A DNA stretch of 64,000 nucleotides from Nocardioides renjunii. GTDB taxonomy: Bacteria > Actinomycetota > Actinomycetes > Propionibacteriales > Nocardioidaceae. Location: the NCBI RefSeq assembly GCF_034661175.1, contig NZ_CP141058.1, positions 1,178,001 through 1,242,000 on the forward strand, read 5' to 3'. Position numbers and translations under genes: made by a program. Below are positions 8,117-16,601 of this stretch, one piece after another. The stretch's first letter is position 1, and each line of letters starts with the position of its first letter. The notes under the pieces were generated by a model. That model was not told the DNA's origin. It searched no databases and saw only the letters and a program-made list of their open reading frames with translations.

Positions 8117-8701
8117 TCAGCCCTCCTGCTCGCCCGCGTCCTCGGCCGGCAGGAGGGACTCGGCCAGGCCGCGCACGGTCTCTTGGTCGGGCCCCTGCAG
8201 CACCACCGTGCTGCCCTTGAGGTCGTAGGCCAGGACGGACGCGCCGTCGTGGTCCCACGACGACCAGGGACCGGTGCCCCAGTCCGAGAGGTCCACGTCG
8301 TCGCCGGCGGTGAGGCCCGCCTCGGCGAGGACGTCGGCGGCCTTGCCCGGCATCTGGTCGAGGACCACCTCGCCGGTCGGCGCCGTGAACTCCATGCGCC
8401 ACCACTGCGGGTCGGGCGTGTAGCCGCCGCCCATCGTCTCCCAGCCCTCGGGCAACACGGTCGGGACCATCGTGATGAGGTCGTCGTCGACCGCCCGGAG
8501 CGCGGCCTTCTTGTAGCGGGGCTCGAGCGCGGGCTCGTCGCCGAAGTCGACGGGGTCCACCGGCGCGGGGGACTCGCTCGCCGAGGGCGTCTCCGACGCG
8601 GCCGGGTCGTCGGCCGAGGAGCCGGTGTCGTCGCCGCACGCGCCGGCGAGCAGGACGAGGGAGACGCCGAGGGCCGGTCCGATCGCACGGTGCAGTCGCA
8701 T
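8117..8701 (-). CDS. Lipoprotein of unknown function
   Basis: 194 residues. A lipoprotein signal peptide ends in LLAGAC, so Cys22 would be lipidated and the protein anchored outside the membrane. A Ser/Pro/Glu-rich linker follows to about 55, then a compact domain (ITMVPTVLPEGWETMGGGY and WWRMEFTAPTGEVV) of the kind seen in small actinobacterial envelope lipoproteins. I do not recognise a family with certainty. It appears leaderless (see 8708). Nothing in the neighbours fixes a role. Confidence 0.75.
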   Translation of the reverse strand: MRLHRAIGPALGVSLVLLAGACGDDTGSSADDPAASETPSASESPAPVDPVDFGDEPALEPRYKKAALRAVDDDLITMVPTVLPEGWETMGGGYTPDPQWWRMEFTAPTGEVVLDQMPGKAADVLAEAGLTAGDDVDLSDWGTGPWSSWDHDGASVLAYDLKGSTVVLQGPDQETVRGLAESLLPAEDAGEQEG

Positions 8702-8707
8702 GCCCCG

Positions 8708-8713
8708 AGTGTC
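8708..8713 (-). promoter_or_regulatory. Possible leaderless -10 box for the lipoprotein gene
   Basis: GACACT on the minus strand, six bases before the ATG at 8701. Matches only the A2 and T6 positions of TANNNT well. Confidence 0.35.
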
Positions 8714-8774
8714 TCACGCAGGCGTGTGACAACGGTCTCGGACGCGAGCCCTGCCCAGGTGAACGACCAGTAAC

Positions 8775-8780
8775 TAGACT
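8775..8780 (+). promoter_or_regulatory. -10 box TAGACT for the acyl-CoA dehydrogenase gene
   Basis: TAGACT 37 bases before the ATG at 8818. With a start site near 8787 this gives a roughly 30-base leader containing AGGAG at 8806-8810, seven bases from the start codon. This is a conventional leadered promoter, in contrast to many neighbours. Confidence 0.45.
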
Positions 8781-8817
8781 CCGAGCGATCCAGCCGCGAG
8801 CGCCCAGGAGCCATCAC

Positions 8818-10014
8818 ATGCCCCGCCTCTGCCAGACCGACGGCCTCTCCGAGGACCAGATCGAGATCCTCAAGGCCGTACGGCAGTTCGTGGACGAGCA
8901 GATCATCCCGGTGGCGCAGGAGCTCGAGCACGCCGACGAGTACCCCACCGAGATCATCGAGGGCCTCAAGGAGCTCGGGGTGTTCGGGCTGACGATCCCC
9001 GAGGAGTTCGGCGGGCTGGGGGAGTCGCTGCTGACCTACGCCCTCGTGGTCGAGGAGATCGCGCGGGGCTGGATGAGTGTCTCGGGCGTGATCAACACCC
9101 ACTTCATCGTGGCCTACATGCTGATCCAGCACGGCACGGACGAGCAGAAGCAGAAGTACCTCCCGCGGATGGCGACCGGCGAGGTGCGGGGCGCGTTCTC
9201 GATGTCCGAGCCGGGGCTGGGCTCCGACGTGTCGGCGGTCTCGACCAAGGCCACGCGCGCGGAGGACGGGTCCTATGCCATCACGGGCCAGAAGATGTGG
9301 CTGACCAACGGCGCCACCTCCACGCTCGTCGCGGTGCTCACCAAGACCGACGAGGGCGCCGAGAGCGTCTACAAGAACATGACGACCTTCCTGGTGGAGA
9401 AGGAGGCCGGGTTCGGCGAGACCGCCCAGGGCATCACCGTGCCCGGCAAGATCGAGAAGATGGGCTACAAGGGCGTCGAGACCACCGAGCTCATCCTCGA
9501 GGGCCACCGGATCGCCGCCGACCAGGTCCTCGGTGGCGAGCCCGGCAAGGGGTTCTTCCAGATGATGGACGGCGTCGAGGTCGGCCGCGTCAACGTCGCG
9601 GCCCGTGCCTGCGGGCTGGCGTGGCGCGGCTTCGAGCTCGCCATCGCCTACGCCCAGCAGCGCAGGACCTTCGGCAAGCCGATCGCCGAGCACCAGGCCG
9701 TGCTGTTCCGGCTCGCGGAGATGGCCACCAAGGTCGAGGTCGCGCACACGATGATGGTCAAGGCCGCCCGCCTCAAGGACACCGGCCAGCGGATGGACGT
9801 CGAGGCCGGCATGGCCAAGATGGTCGCGAGCGAGTACGCCAACGAGGTGGTCGAGGACGCGTTCCGCATCCACGGCGGCTACGGCTACTCCAAGGAGTAC
9901 GAGATCGAGCGCCTCATGCGCGAGGTCAAGTTCATGCTCATCGGCGAGGGCACGTCCGACATCCAGAAGATGATCATCGGCCGCAGCCTGCTCAAGGACT
10001 ACCAGCTGCGCTGA
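8818..10014 (+). CDS. Acyl-CoA dehydrogenase
   Basis: 398 residues, the usual length. It oxidises an acyl-CoA to the trans-2-enoyl-CoA with FAD and passes electrons to ETF. Visible family features: the N-terminal helical domain, FSMSEPGLGSDVSA with the flavin- and substrate-binding loop, the C-terminal FAD-binding RRTFGKPIAEHQ, and IGEGTSDIQ, in which Glu377 is at the position of the catalytic base in short- and medium-chain enzymes. HGGYGYSKEYEIERLMREVK is the usual C-terminal family block. It has its own promoter and ribosome site and no fatty-acid genes beside it, so chain-length preference is open. It converges with the ROK regulator. Confidence 0.93.
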   Translation: MPRLCQTDGLSEDQIEILKAVRQFVDEQIIPVAQELEHADEYPTEIIEGLKELGVFGLTIPEEFGGLGESLLTYALVVEEIARGWMSVSGVINTHFIVAYMLIQHGTDEQKQKYLPRMATGEVRGAFSMSEPGLGSDVSAVSTKATRAEDGSYAITGQKMWLTNGATSTLVAVLTKTDEGAESVYKNMTTFLVEKEAGFGETAQGITVPGKIEKMGYKGVETTELILEGHRIAADQVLGGEPGKGFFQMMDGVEVGRVNVAARACGLAWRGFELAIAYAQQRRTFGKPIAEHQAVLFRLAEMATKVEVAHTMMVKAARLKDTGQRMDVEAGMAKMVASEYANEVVEDAFRIHGGYGYSKEYEIERLMREVKFMLIGEGTSDIQKMIIGRSLLKDYQLR

Positions 10015-10037
10015 GCGTCCGGGTCGGGCACCACGCC

Positions 10038-11261
10038 CTATTGGGCGACGGCCACACCGACGGGCATGCCCGCGGCCGCGTCCGCCGCGGCGAGGGCCTC
10101 GCTGGCCGCCTCGACCACGTCGGGGGACAGGACGTGCTCGATGGCCAGCGCGGAGGCGCCCAGCACGGCCGCCTCGCCACCCGCGCGGGACGTCACGATG
10201 CGCAGGTGCTCGGTGGCCAGCGGCAGGGAGCGCTGGTAGACCGACTCGCGGATCCCGGCGAGCAGGTGCTCGCCGGCGCCGGCGACCTGGCCGCCGATCA
10301 CGACCACTGACGGGTTGATGAGGTTGACCATCGTGGCCACGATCTCGCCGATGTCGCGACCGGCCTGGCGGACGACGGCCATGGCGGGCTGGCTGCCGGA
10401 GCGGACCAGCTCGACCACGTCGCTGCCGGTCTCGGCCGGCTCGCCCTGGGCGCGCACGGCTGCGGCGAGCGCGGGCCCGGCAGCCACGGCCTCGAGGCAG
10501 CCGGAGTTGCCGCAGCGGCACGGCACGTCGTCGGCGCCGGGCACCCGCACGTGCCCGAGGTCGCCGGCCGTGCCCTGCGCGCCGCGCTGGAGGATCCCGC
10601 CGGAGACGATCCCGGCGCCGATGCCGGTGGCGACCTTGATGAGCACGAGGTCGTCGACGTCGCGCAGGTGCCGGCGCCGCTCGCCCAGCGCCATGATGTT
10701 GACGTCGTTGTCGACGAGCACCGGGACGGGGTAGTGCTGCTGGAGGTGGCCGGGGACGTCGTAGCGGTCCCACCCGGGCATGATCGGCGGGTTGATCGGC
10801 CGGCCGGTGGAGTGCTCGACCGGTCCGGGCAGGCCGATGCCGATCGCGGCGAGGTCCTCGATCGGTCGCTGGCTCGCCTCGACGAGGTCGCGCACCGACT
10901 CGACCACCCACGACAGCACCGCGTCCGGACCGTCGGCCACCGCGATGCGGGTGTCGACCTCGCCCAGGATCACGTCGTTGAGGTCGGTCAGCGCGGCGCG
11001 TGCGTGGGTGGCGCCGATGTCGACGCCCACGACCAGCTTGGCGGCGGCGTTCAGCGCGAAGAGGGCCGGCGGTCGGCCGCCGGTCGAGCGCGCGCCGCCG
11101 TAGGGCGCGACCAGCCCGAGCCGCGTCAGCGTGTCGATCCGCGCGGTGACGGTGGAGCGGGCGAGGCCGGTCGCCTCGGCCAGCTGGGCCCGGGTCCACG
11201 GTCTTCCGTCGCGGAGGAGATCGAAGAGTTCACCCGTGCGCACGGAGTGAGTCAAGCACAT
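10038..11261 (-). CDS. ROK-family transcriptional repressor of the sugar ABC operon
   Basis: 407 residues from the ATG at 11261 (the open frame extends 21 codons further, without conserved sequence). The N-terminus is a winged helix-turn-helix (WTRAQLAEATGLARSTVTARIDTL), followed by a ROK sugar-kinase-like domain: VVGVDIGATHARAAL for the phosphate-binding start and the zinc motif CRCGNSGCLE near 245. Proteins of this type bind DNA until a sugar or sugar phosphate releases them. It is divergent from the ABC importer, with 78 bp between that contain a near-palindrome (11289-11312), so it very probably controls that operon and itself. ATPase residues of true ROK kinases were not checked; a regulatory role is favoured by the HTH domain. 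Confidence 0.88.
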   Translation of the reverse strand: MCLTHSVRTGELFDLLRDGRPWTRAQLAEATGLARSTVTARIDTLTRLGLVAPYGGARSTGGRPPALFALNAAAKLVVGVDIGATHARAALTDLNDVILGEVDTRIAVADGPDAVLSWVVESVRDLVEASQRPIEDLAAIGIGLPGPVEHSTGRPINPPIMPGWDRYDVPGHLQQHYPVPVLVDNDVNIMALGERRRHLRDVDDLVLIKVATGIGAGIVSGGILQRGAQGTAGDLGHVRVPGADDVPCRCGNSGCLEAVAAGPALAAAVRAQGEPAETGSDVVELVRSGSQPAMAVVRQAGRDIGEIVATMVNLINPSVVVIGGQVAGAGEHLLAGIRESVYQRSLPLATEHLRIVTSRAGGEAAVLGASALAIEHVLSPDVVEAASEALAAADAAAGMPVGVAVAQ

Positions 11262-11288
11262 GCAGCGCTTTCCGCAATAGAGGTGAGT

Positions 11289-11312
11289 CTTTTGACGGGT
11301 GCTCGACAAAAG
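11289..11312. promoter_or_regulatory. 24-bp imperfect palindrome, candidate ROK operator
   Basis: Outer arms CTTTTG (11289-11294) and CAAAAG (11307-11312) are perfectly inverted, with further pairing inside (C-G at 11296/11305, G-C at 11297/11304). It is the only AT-rich symmetric site between the divergent ROK regulator (start 11261) and importer (start 11340) and overlaps the upstream part of both promoters, as expected for an operator that controls both. Confidence 0.6.
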
Positions 11313-11326
11313 CGGGTGACGCATGC

Positions 11327-11332
11327 CACAGT
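11327..11332 (+). promoter_or_regulatory. Possible leaderless -10 box of the sugar ABC operon
   Basis: CACAGT, seven bases before the GTG at 11340; the candidate operator at 11289-11312 lies just upstream, where it would block polymerase. Confidence 0.35.
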
Positions 11333-11339
11333 TCTGCCC

Positions 11340-12929
11340 GTGTCCTCCTCACATGAGCCTGTGCGGGGCGAGGGCGGGCCGGTCAGCGGCGCGTCCGCGT
11401 CGGCCGGCGCTCCTCGATCCTCCTCGACCCCGCTCCTCGAGATGCGCGGCATCGTCAAGCGGTTCCCGGGCGTGCTCGCGCTGGGCGGCGTCGACCTCGA
11501 CGTGCGCGCCGGCGAGGTGCACTGCCTGCTGGGGCAAAACGGTGCCGGCAAGTCGACCCTCATCAAGGTGCTGTCCGCCAGCTACCAGCCCGACGAGGGC
11601 GAGATCCTCTGGGAGGACCGACCGGTCACGCTCACCACGACCCAGTCGGCGATGAAGCTGGGCATCTCCACGATCTACCAGGAGCTCGACCTCGTGCCGG
11701 GCCTCACCGTCGCGGAGAACATCTTCCTCGGCCACGAGCTGTCCTCGGCGGGCATGATCCAGCGCGGCCAGACCAACCGCGCGGCAGCCGACCTGCTCGC
11801 GCGCCTCGGGCACGGCGAGATCCCCGCGACCCGGGAGGTCGGCCGGCTCACCCCCGCCGCCCAGCAGATCGTCAGCATGGCCCGCGCGCTCTCGCAGGAC
11901 ACCCGCCTGCTCATCCTCGACGAGCCGTCGGCCGTCCTCGACCAGGGCGAGGTCGACAACCTGTTCCGCGTCATCCGCGACCTCACCGCCGAGGGCGTGG
12001 CCGTCGTCTACATCTCCCACCGGCTCGAGGAGATCCGCCAGATCGGCGACCGCATCACCGTGCTCAAGGACGGCAGCACCGTCGCCTCGGGCCTCGCGGT
12101 GGCAGACACCCCGACCGCCGACCTCATCAAGCTGATGACGGGGCGCTCGATCGAGTACGTCTTCCCCCCGCGCTCCGGCACCGCGCCGGTCTCGGGCCAG
12201 CCCGTCCTCGAGGTCAGCGGCCTCGAGCTCCCCGGCGTCTTCTCGGGTGTCGACCTGAGCGTCCACGCGGGCGAGATCGTCGGCCTCGCCGGGCTCGTCG
12301 GCGCCGGCCGCTCCGAGATCCTCGAGACCGTCTACGGCGCACGCCGTCCCTCCGCCGGCACCGTGCGCGTCAACGGGCGCGAGCTGCGCCGCGGGTCGGT
12401 CCCCGCCGCCGTGAAGGCCGGACTCGGTCTGGCCCCGGAGGAGCGCAAGAGCCAGGGCCTGCTGCTCGACCAGGCCGTCTACAGCAACATCACCATCTCG
12501 ACGCTGGGCCGCTTCGCCCGCCTGAGCTTCCTGGACAGCGGCGAGGAACGCCGCCGCGCCAAGGAGGTCACCGAGTCGCTCGACGTACGCCCCGCGGGCG
12601 TCGACCGGCTGGTCCGGCTGCTCTCGGGCGGCAACCAGCAGAAAGTCGTCCTCGCGCGCTGGCTGCTCCGGGAGTGCCAGGTGCTGCTGCTCGACGAGCC
12701 CACCCGGGGCGTCGACGTCGGCGCCCGCGCCGAGATCTATGCCGTCGTCCGTGCGCTGGCCGACTCCGGCGTCGCCGTCGTCGTCGTCTCGAGCGAGGTC
12801 GAGGAGGTGCTCGGGCTCGCGGACCGGGTGCTGGTGGTCCGCGAGGGCCGAGTCGTGCACGAGGGACCGTCGAGCGAGATCGACGAGTCCCGTGTCCTTG
12901 ATCTGGTCATGAAAGGAACTGCCGCATGA
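11340..12929 (+). CDS. Sugar ABC importer, double ATPase subunit (RbsA/XylG type)
   Basis: 529 residues with two fused nucleotide-binding domains. Domain 1: Walker A GQNGAGKST near 65, Walker B LLILDEPSAVLD. Domain 2: degenerate Walker A GLVGAGRSE near 318 and a full signature LSGGNQQKVVLARW near 428, the usual asymmetry of the RbsA/XylG/MglA family. It energises uptake of a monosaccharide or polyol through the permease at 12926. The GTG at 11340 is chosen from the leaderless -10 box and the Ser-rich non-conserved N-terminus; a start some 20-35 codons later is possible. It overlaps the permease by ATGA. Confidence 0.9.
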   Translation: MSSSHEPVRGEGGPVSGASASAGAPRSSSTPLLEMRGIVKRFPGVLALGGVDLDVRAGEVHCLLGQNGAGKSTLIKVLSASYQPDEGEILWEDRPVTLTTTQSAMKLGISTIYQELDLVPGLTVAENIFLGHELSSAGMIQRGQTNRAAADLLARLGHGEIPATREVGRLTPAAQQIVSMARALSQDTRLLILDEPSAVLDQGEVDNLFRVIRDLTAEGVAVVYISHRLEEIRQIGDRITVLKDGSTVASGLAVADTPTADLIKLMTGRSIEYVFPPRSGTAPVSGQPVLEVSGLELPGVFSGVDLSVHAGEIVGLAGLVGAGRSEILETVYGARRPSAGTVRVNGRELRRGSVPAAVKAGLGLAPEERKSQGLLLDQAVYSNITISTLGRFARLSFLDSGEERRRAKEVTESLDVRPAGVDRLVRLLSGGNQQKVVLARWLLRECQVLLLDEPTRGVDVGARAEIYAVVRALADSGVAVVVVSSEVEEVLGLADRVLVVREGRVVHEGPSSEIDESRVLDLVMKGTAA

Positions 12930-14023
12930 GCGAGCACCACACGAGTCCCGGGGCCCACGAGGCGCCCGACCTGGGTGCCGTGGAGAACACCGTGGCTCCG
13001 TCCGGCGACACCATCAAGGTGGAGCAGGCCGCCGCCGAGAGCGAGTCGGCCAACCGGGGCGCGGGACTGATGAGCGGCCCCTTCGGGCGCAACCTCGGCC
13101 TCGTCGTCGCGCTGCTGATCATCTGCGTCGTCGGCGTCGCCACCACCGGTGACCGCTTCGCCAGCATCGACAACGTCCTGACGATCCTGCGCTTCGCGTC
13201 CATCGTCGGGGTCGTCAGCATCGGCATGACCTTCGTCATCATCGGCGGCGGCATCGACCTGTCCGTCGGTGCGATCCTCGCGCTCGCGTCCGTGTGGGCG
13301 ACCACCTTCGCCACGCAGACGATGGCCACCGACACCCACTGGCTGGTCATGGTCTTTGTGGCCATGGCGGTGGGCGGGGCCTGCGGGCTGATCAACGGCG
13401 TGCTGATCGCCTACGGCAAGATCGTCCCCTTCATCATGACGCTCGCCATGCTGGCGTCCGCGCGCGGACTGGCGGAGATCATCTCGGAGCGACGCACCCA
13501 GATCGTCACCGTCGAGGGGTTCCGCGACGTCTTCACGGCCGACATCCTTGGCGTCCCGATCCTGGTGGTCATCTTCGCGGTCGTGTCGGTCGGCGGGTGG
13601 GTGCTGCTCAACCGCACCACGTTCGGTCGGCGCACCCTGGCCGTCGGCGGCAGCCCCGAGGCGGCACGGCTCGCGGGCATCAACGTCAACCGGCACACGA
13701 TGATGCTCTACGTGCTGGTCGGGCTCTGCTGCGGCCTCGCGGCCCTCATGTTCATCGGCCGCACGTCCACCGGCAGCTCGACGCACGGCACGCTCATCGA
13801 GCTCGACGCCATCGCCGCCGTCGTCATCGGCGGCACGCTGCTCACCGGCGGGCGCGGCACCATCGTCGGCACCGTGTTCGGCGTCCTCATCTTCAGCACC
13901 CTGAGCAACGTCTTCGTCCTCAACAACCAGGACAGCTCCACGCAGGCGGTCGCCAAGGGGATCATCATCGTCGTCGCCGTGCTGCTCCAGCAGCGGCTGG
14001 CCCGGCGTACGACCTCGACCTAG
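12926..14023 (+). CDS. Sugar ABC importer permease (RbsC type)
   Basis: 365 residues. A polar N-terminus of about 50 residues, then around ten membrane segments. GGGIDLSVGAILAL and VVIGGTLLTGGRGTIVGTVFGVLIF are the two hallmark blocks of RbsC/AraH-type permeases. It forms the membrane channel for the ATPase and binding protein on either side. Start and preceding stop overlap as ATGA. The long acidic and Ala-rich N-terminal extension is longer than usual for RbsC. Confidence 0.92.
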   Translation: MSEHHTSPGAHEAPDLGAVENTVAPSGDTIKVEQAAAESESANRGAGLMSGPFGRNLGLVVALLIICVVGVATTGDRFASIDNVLTILRFASIVGVVSIGMTFVIIGGGIDLSVGAILALASVWATTFATQTMATDTHWLVMVFVAMAVGGACGLINGVLIAYGKIVPFIMTLAMLASARGLAEIISERRTQIVTVEGFRDVFTADILGVPILVVIFAVVSVGGWVLLNRTTFGRRTLAVGGSPEAARLAGINVNRHTMMLYVLVGLCCGLAALMFIGRTSTGSSTHGTLIELDAIAAVVIGGTLLTGGRGTIVGTVFGVLIFSTLSNVFVLNNQDSSTQAVAKGIIIVVAVLLQQRLARRTTST

Positions 14024-14064
14024 CACGCCCACGGCTCGGGCCACACCACCGCACCACAGGCACC

Positions 14065-14102
14065 ACCGCAGCACCGCAGCACCGCAGCACCGCAGCACCG
14101 CA
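14065..14102 (+). repeat. Short tandem repeat, 8-bp unit, 4.75 copies
   Basis: Unit ACCGCAGC repeated in the 154-bp gap between permease and binding-protein genes, inside a broader CACC/CCGCA-rich tract (14041-14115). It lies within the operon and is not coding. The tract would form little structure on its own because it is G-poor on this strand. Confidence 0.8.
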
Positions 14103-14177
14103 CGACCGCACCACCTGGAGCAGCATCCACCGCTCGGTTCAGCACGGCACCCATCCCAGAAACAAGGAGCACACCCC

Positions 14178-15254
14178 ATGCGACTGCGCACCACTTCCCG
14201 ACGGCAGCAGAGCCGCCGCTACCCCGGCCTCGTGGTCGGCGCGGTCGCCGTCCTCGCCCTGACGGCCTGCACCGGCAGCGCCGAGGACGCCTCGAACGAC
14301 GAGGACAGCAGCAGCGACGCCGCCCCGGCCGCCGCCGCCGGCAGCAACGACGAGGAGGGTGACACGGTCACCATCGGCTTCTCGGCGCCCGCCGCCGACC
14401 ACGGCTGGATGGCCGCCATCACCAACAACGTCCGCGACCTCGCCGAGGAGTACCCCGACCTCGACCTGCAGATCGCGGAGGGCACCAACGACGTCAACCT
14501 GCAGATCAGCCAGGTCGAGACCTTCATCAACGACGGCGTCGACGCCATCGTGCTGCTGCCCTTCGACGGCGCGGCGATGACCCCCGTCGCGATGCAGGCC
14601 ATGGAGGCCGGCATCCCGGTCATCAACGTCGACCGCGAGTTCGACGACCCCAACGCCGCCCGCGTCACCGTGCTCGGTGACAACTACGGCATGGGTGTCT
14701 CCGCCGGCCAGTACGTCTGCGAGCAGGCCGGTGGCAACGAGGACGCCATCGTCGCCGAGATCGCCGGCATCGACTCGCTGCCGCTGACCCAGGACCGCAG
14801 CCAGGGCTTCGAGGACGCGCTGTCCGAGTGCGGCCTCGACGTCGACGCCCGCCAGGCGGCCGAGTTCACCGTCGAGAGCGGCGAGGAGGTCGCGTCCAAC
14901 CTGCTGCAGGCCGAGCCGAAGATCGACTTCCTGTGGAACCACGACGACGACCAGGGCGTCGGCGTCCTGGCCGCCATCGAGAACGCCGGTCGCGACGAGT
15001 TCGTGATGGTCGGTGGCGCCGGCTCGGCCAACGCCATGCGCTCGATCCAGGAGGACAGCGGTGTCCTCAAGGCGACCGTCATCTACCCGTCGACGCAGGG
15101 CGCCGACGGCGTCAAGCTGGCCCGCCTGCTCGTGCAGGAGAAGGCCATGGGCGACCTGGTCGAGGTCGAGGTGCCCCGCATGGTGCAGCTCTACGCACCG
15201 GTCGTGACGTCGGAGAACGTCGACCAGTTCATCGACTCGGCCTTCGAGTCCTGA
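14178..15254 (+). CDS. Sugar ABC importer, substrate-binding lipoprotein (RbsB type)
   Basis: 358 residues, ATG preceded by AAGGAG. The signal peptide ends in LALTAC, giving lipid-anchored Cys31 and placing the protein outside the membrane. The mature part is a type I periplasmic binding protein (VTIGFSAPAADHGWMAAITNNV, INDGVDAIVLLPFDG, IPVINVDREF), closest in style to ribose/xylose/inositol binders. The acidic linker after Cys31 is typical of Gram-positive binding proteins. It lies 154 bp after the permease, so it may also be separately transcribed to make more binder than transporter. A strong hairpin follows. Confidence 0.92.
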   Translation: MRLRTTSRRQQSRRYPGLVVGAVAVLALTACTGSAEDASNDEDSSSDAAPAAAAGSNDEEGDTVTIGFSAPAADHGWMAAITNNVRDLAEEYPDLDLQIAEGTNDVNLQISQVETFINDGVDAIVLLPFDGAAMTPVAMQAMEAGIPVINVDREFDDPNAARVTVLGDNYGMGVSAGQYVCEQAGGNEDAIVAEIAGIDSLPLTQDRSQGFEDALSECGLDVDARQAAEFTVESGEEVASNLLQAEPKIDFLWNHDDDQGVGVLAAIENAGRDEFVMVGGAGSANAMRSIQEDSGVLKATVIYPSTQGADGVKLARLLVQEKAMGDLVEVEVPRMVQLYAPVVTSENVDQFIDSAFES

Positions 15255-15260
15255 CAGACC

Positions 15261-15294
15261 CGCGGCGGCTCCCGGTCCTCCGGGAGCCGCCGCG
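15261..15294 (+). terminator. Strong hairpin after the binding-protein gene
   Basis: Perfect 14-base arms CGCGGCGGCTCCCG / CGGGAGCCGCCGCG around a GTCCTC loop, seven bases after the stop codon. No T-run follows, as is common for terminators of high-GC actinobacteria. It probably stops or reduces transcription into the oxidoreductase gene, or protects the upstream mRNA from 3' decay. Confidence 0.75.
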
Positions 15295-15316
15295 GTCCTC
15301 CGTCCCCGACCGGGAC

Positions 15317-15343
15317 GGATCGCTCGACCGATCCTGATCGCTC
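15317..15343. promoter_or_regulatory. Inverted and direct repeats upstream of the oxidoreductase gene
   Basis: GGATCG (15317-15322) and CGATCC (15329-15334) form a perfect inverted repeat with a 6-bp spacer, and GATCGCTC occurs at 15318-15325 and again at 15336-15343. They sit between the hairpin at 15261 and the gene at 15368, suggesting a regulated internal promoter for the two catabolic genes. Confidence 0.4.
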
Positions 15344-15367
15344 CACCGAACTCGTACGAGGAGTCCG

Positions 15368-16552
15368 ATGACCACCACCTCCGACGGCACCGGCGACCTC
15401 GCGGTCGGCATGGTCGGCTACGCCTTCATGGGCGCCGCCCACTCGCAGGCCTGGCGCAGCGCGCCCCGATTCTTCGACCTGCCGATCCGCCCGCGGATGA
15501 GGGCCCTCGCCGGCCGCGACGCCGGCCGCGTCGCCGCGGCCGCCGACCGCCTGGGCTGGGAGTCCACCGAGACGTCCTGGAAGGCGCTGGTCGCCCGCGA
15601 CGACATCGACCTCGTCGACGTCTGCACCCCCGGCGACACCCACGCCGAGATCGCCATCGCGGCGCTGGAGGCGGGCAAGCACGTCCTGTGCGAGAAGCCG
15701 CTGGCCAACACGGTCGAGGAGGCCGAGGCGATGGTGCGCGCCGCCGAGGCCGCCGCCGCCCACGGCGTCCGGTCGATGGTCGGCTTCACCTACCGCCGCG
15801 TCCCCGCGATCGCCCTCGCCCGCCAGCTCGTCAGCGAGGGACGGCTCGGGACGCTGCACCACGTCCGCGCGCAGTACCTCCAGGACTGGATCGTCGACCC
15901 GGAGGCGCCGATGTCGTGGCGCCTCGACAAGTCGCAGGCCGGCTCCGGCGCGCTCGGCGACATCGGCGCCCACATCATCGACCTGGCGCAGTTCATCACC
16001 GGCGACAGCATCCGCCGGGTCTCGGGCCGGCTGCGGACCTTCGTCGAGGAGCGCCCGCTGCCCAGCGAGCACTCGGGGCTGTCCGGGACGGCCGGGACGG
16101 GGACCGGCACGGTCACCGTCGACGACGCCGCGACGTTCCTCGCCGAGTTCGACGGGGGAGCGATGGGGGTCTTCGAGGCGACCCGCTTCGCCAACGGCCG
16201 CAAGAACGCGATCCGGGTCGAGATCAACGGCTCCGCCGGCAGCCTCGCCTTCGACTTCGAGGACATGAACATCCTGCACTTCTTCGACGGCACCGAGGAC
16301 GCCGGCACCGCCGGCTTCCGGCGCATCCTGGTCACGGAGGCGCAGCACCCCTACGTCGAGGCGTGGTGGCCGCCGGGCCACCTCATCGGCTACGAGCACG
16401 GCTTCACCCACCAGGTCGTCGACCTCGTCAACGACATCGCCGCCGGCAACGACCCGGCTCCGTCCTTCGCCGACGGCCTCCGCGTGCAGCGGGTCCTCGC
16501 CGCGGTGGAGACGAGCTCCGACACCAACGCCTGGCAGGACATCCCCCGCTGA
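15368..16552 (+). CDS. Gfo/Idh/MocA-family NAD(P)-dependent oxidoreductase
   Basis: 394 residues, ATG with GAGGAG upstream. N-terminal Rossmann fold ([14 protein letters not shown] in place of the textbook GxGxxG), [23 protein letters not shown], and CEKPLA near 108, whose Lys is the conserved substrate-site Lys of this family; then the C-terminal alpha/beta domain with [18 protein letters not shown]. It would oxidise or reduce a sugar or cyclitol hydroxyl. With an importer upstream and an IolE-like isomerase downstream, an imported polyol or inositol-like compound is the natural substrate; the exact one cannot be read from sequence. Confidence 0.88.
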   Translation: MTTTSDGTGDLAVGMVGYAFMGAAHSQAWRSAPRFFDLPIRPRMRALAGRDAGRVAAAADRLGWESTETSWKALVARDDIDLVDVCTPGDTHAEIAIAALEAGKHVLCEKPLANTVEEAEAMVRAAEAAAAHGVRSMVGFTYRRVPAIALARQLVSEGRLGTLHHVRAQYLQDWIVDPEAPMSWRLDKSQAGSGALGDIGAHIIDLAQFITGDSIRRVSGRLRTFVEERPLPSEHSGLSGTAGTGTGTVTVDDAATFLAEFDGGAMGVFEATRFANGRKNAIRVEINGSAGSLAFDFEDMNILHFFDGTEDAGTAGFRRILVTEAQHPYVEAWWPPGHLIGYEHGFTHQVVDLVNDIAAGNDPAPSFADGLRVQRVLAAVETSSDTNAWQDIPR

Positions 16553-16601
16553 GCGGCGCCCCGCCGGCCACCATCAGCAGACGACGACCAAGGAGCGACC
16601 G

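Noticed and set aside
3768..8732. Very long minus-strand open frame (1654 codons) opposite the surface genes
   Set aside because: It is a third-position GC shadow: low-complexity Arg/Gly/Ala/Val composition, no domain motifs, and the plus strand carries several clear families.
10034..10047. CGCCC-TATT-GGGCG as a terminator between the acyl-CoA dehydrogenase and ROK genes
   Set aside because: Only five base pairs, overlapping the stop codon of the ROK gene, and no run of T; too weak to claim.
14041..14115. CRISPR-like array
   Set aside because: The 8-bp units abut without spacers; it is a simple tandem repeat in an operon gap.
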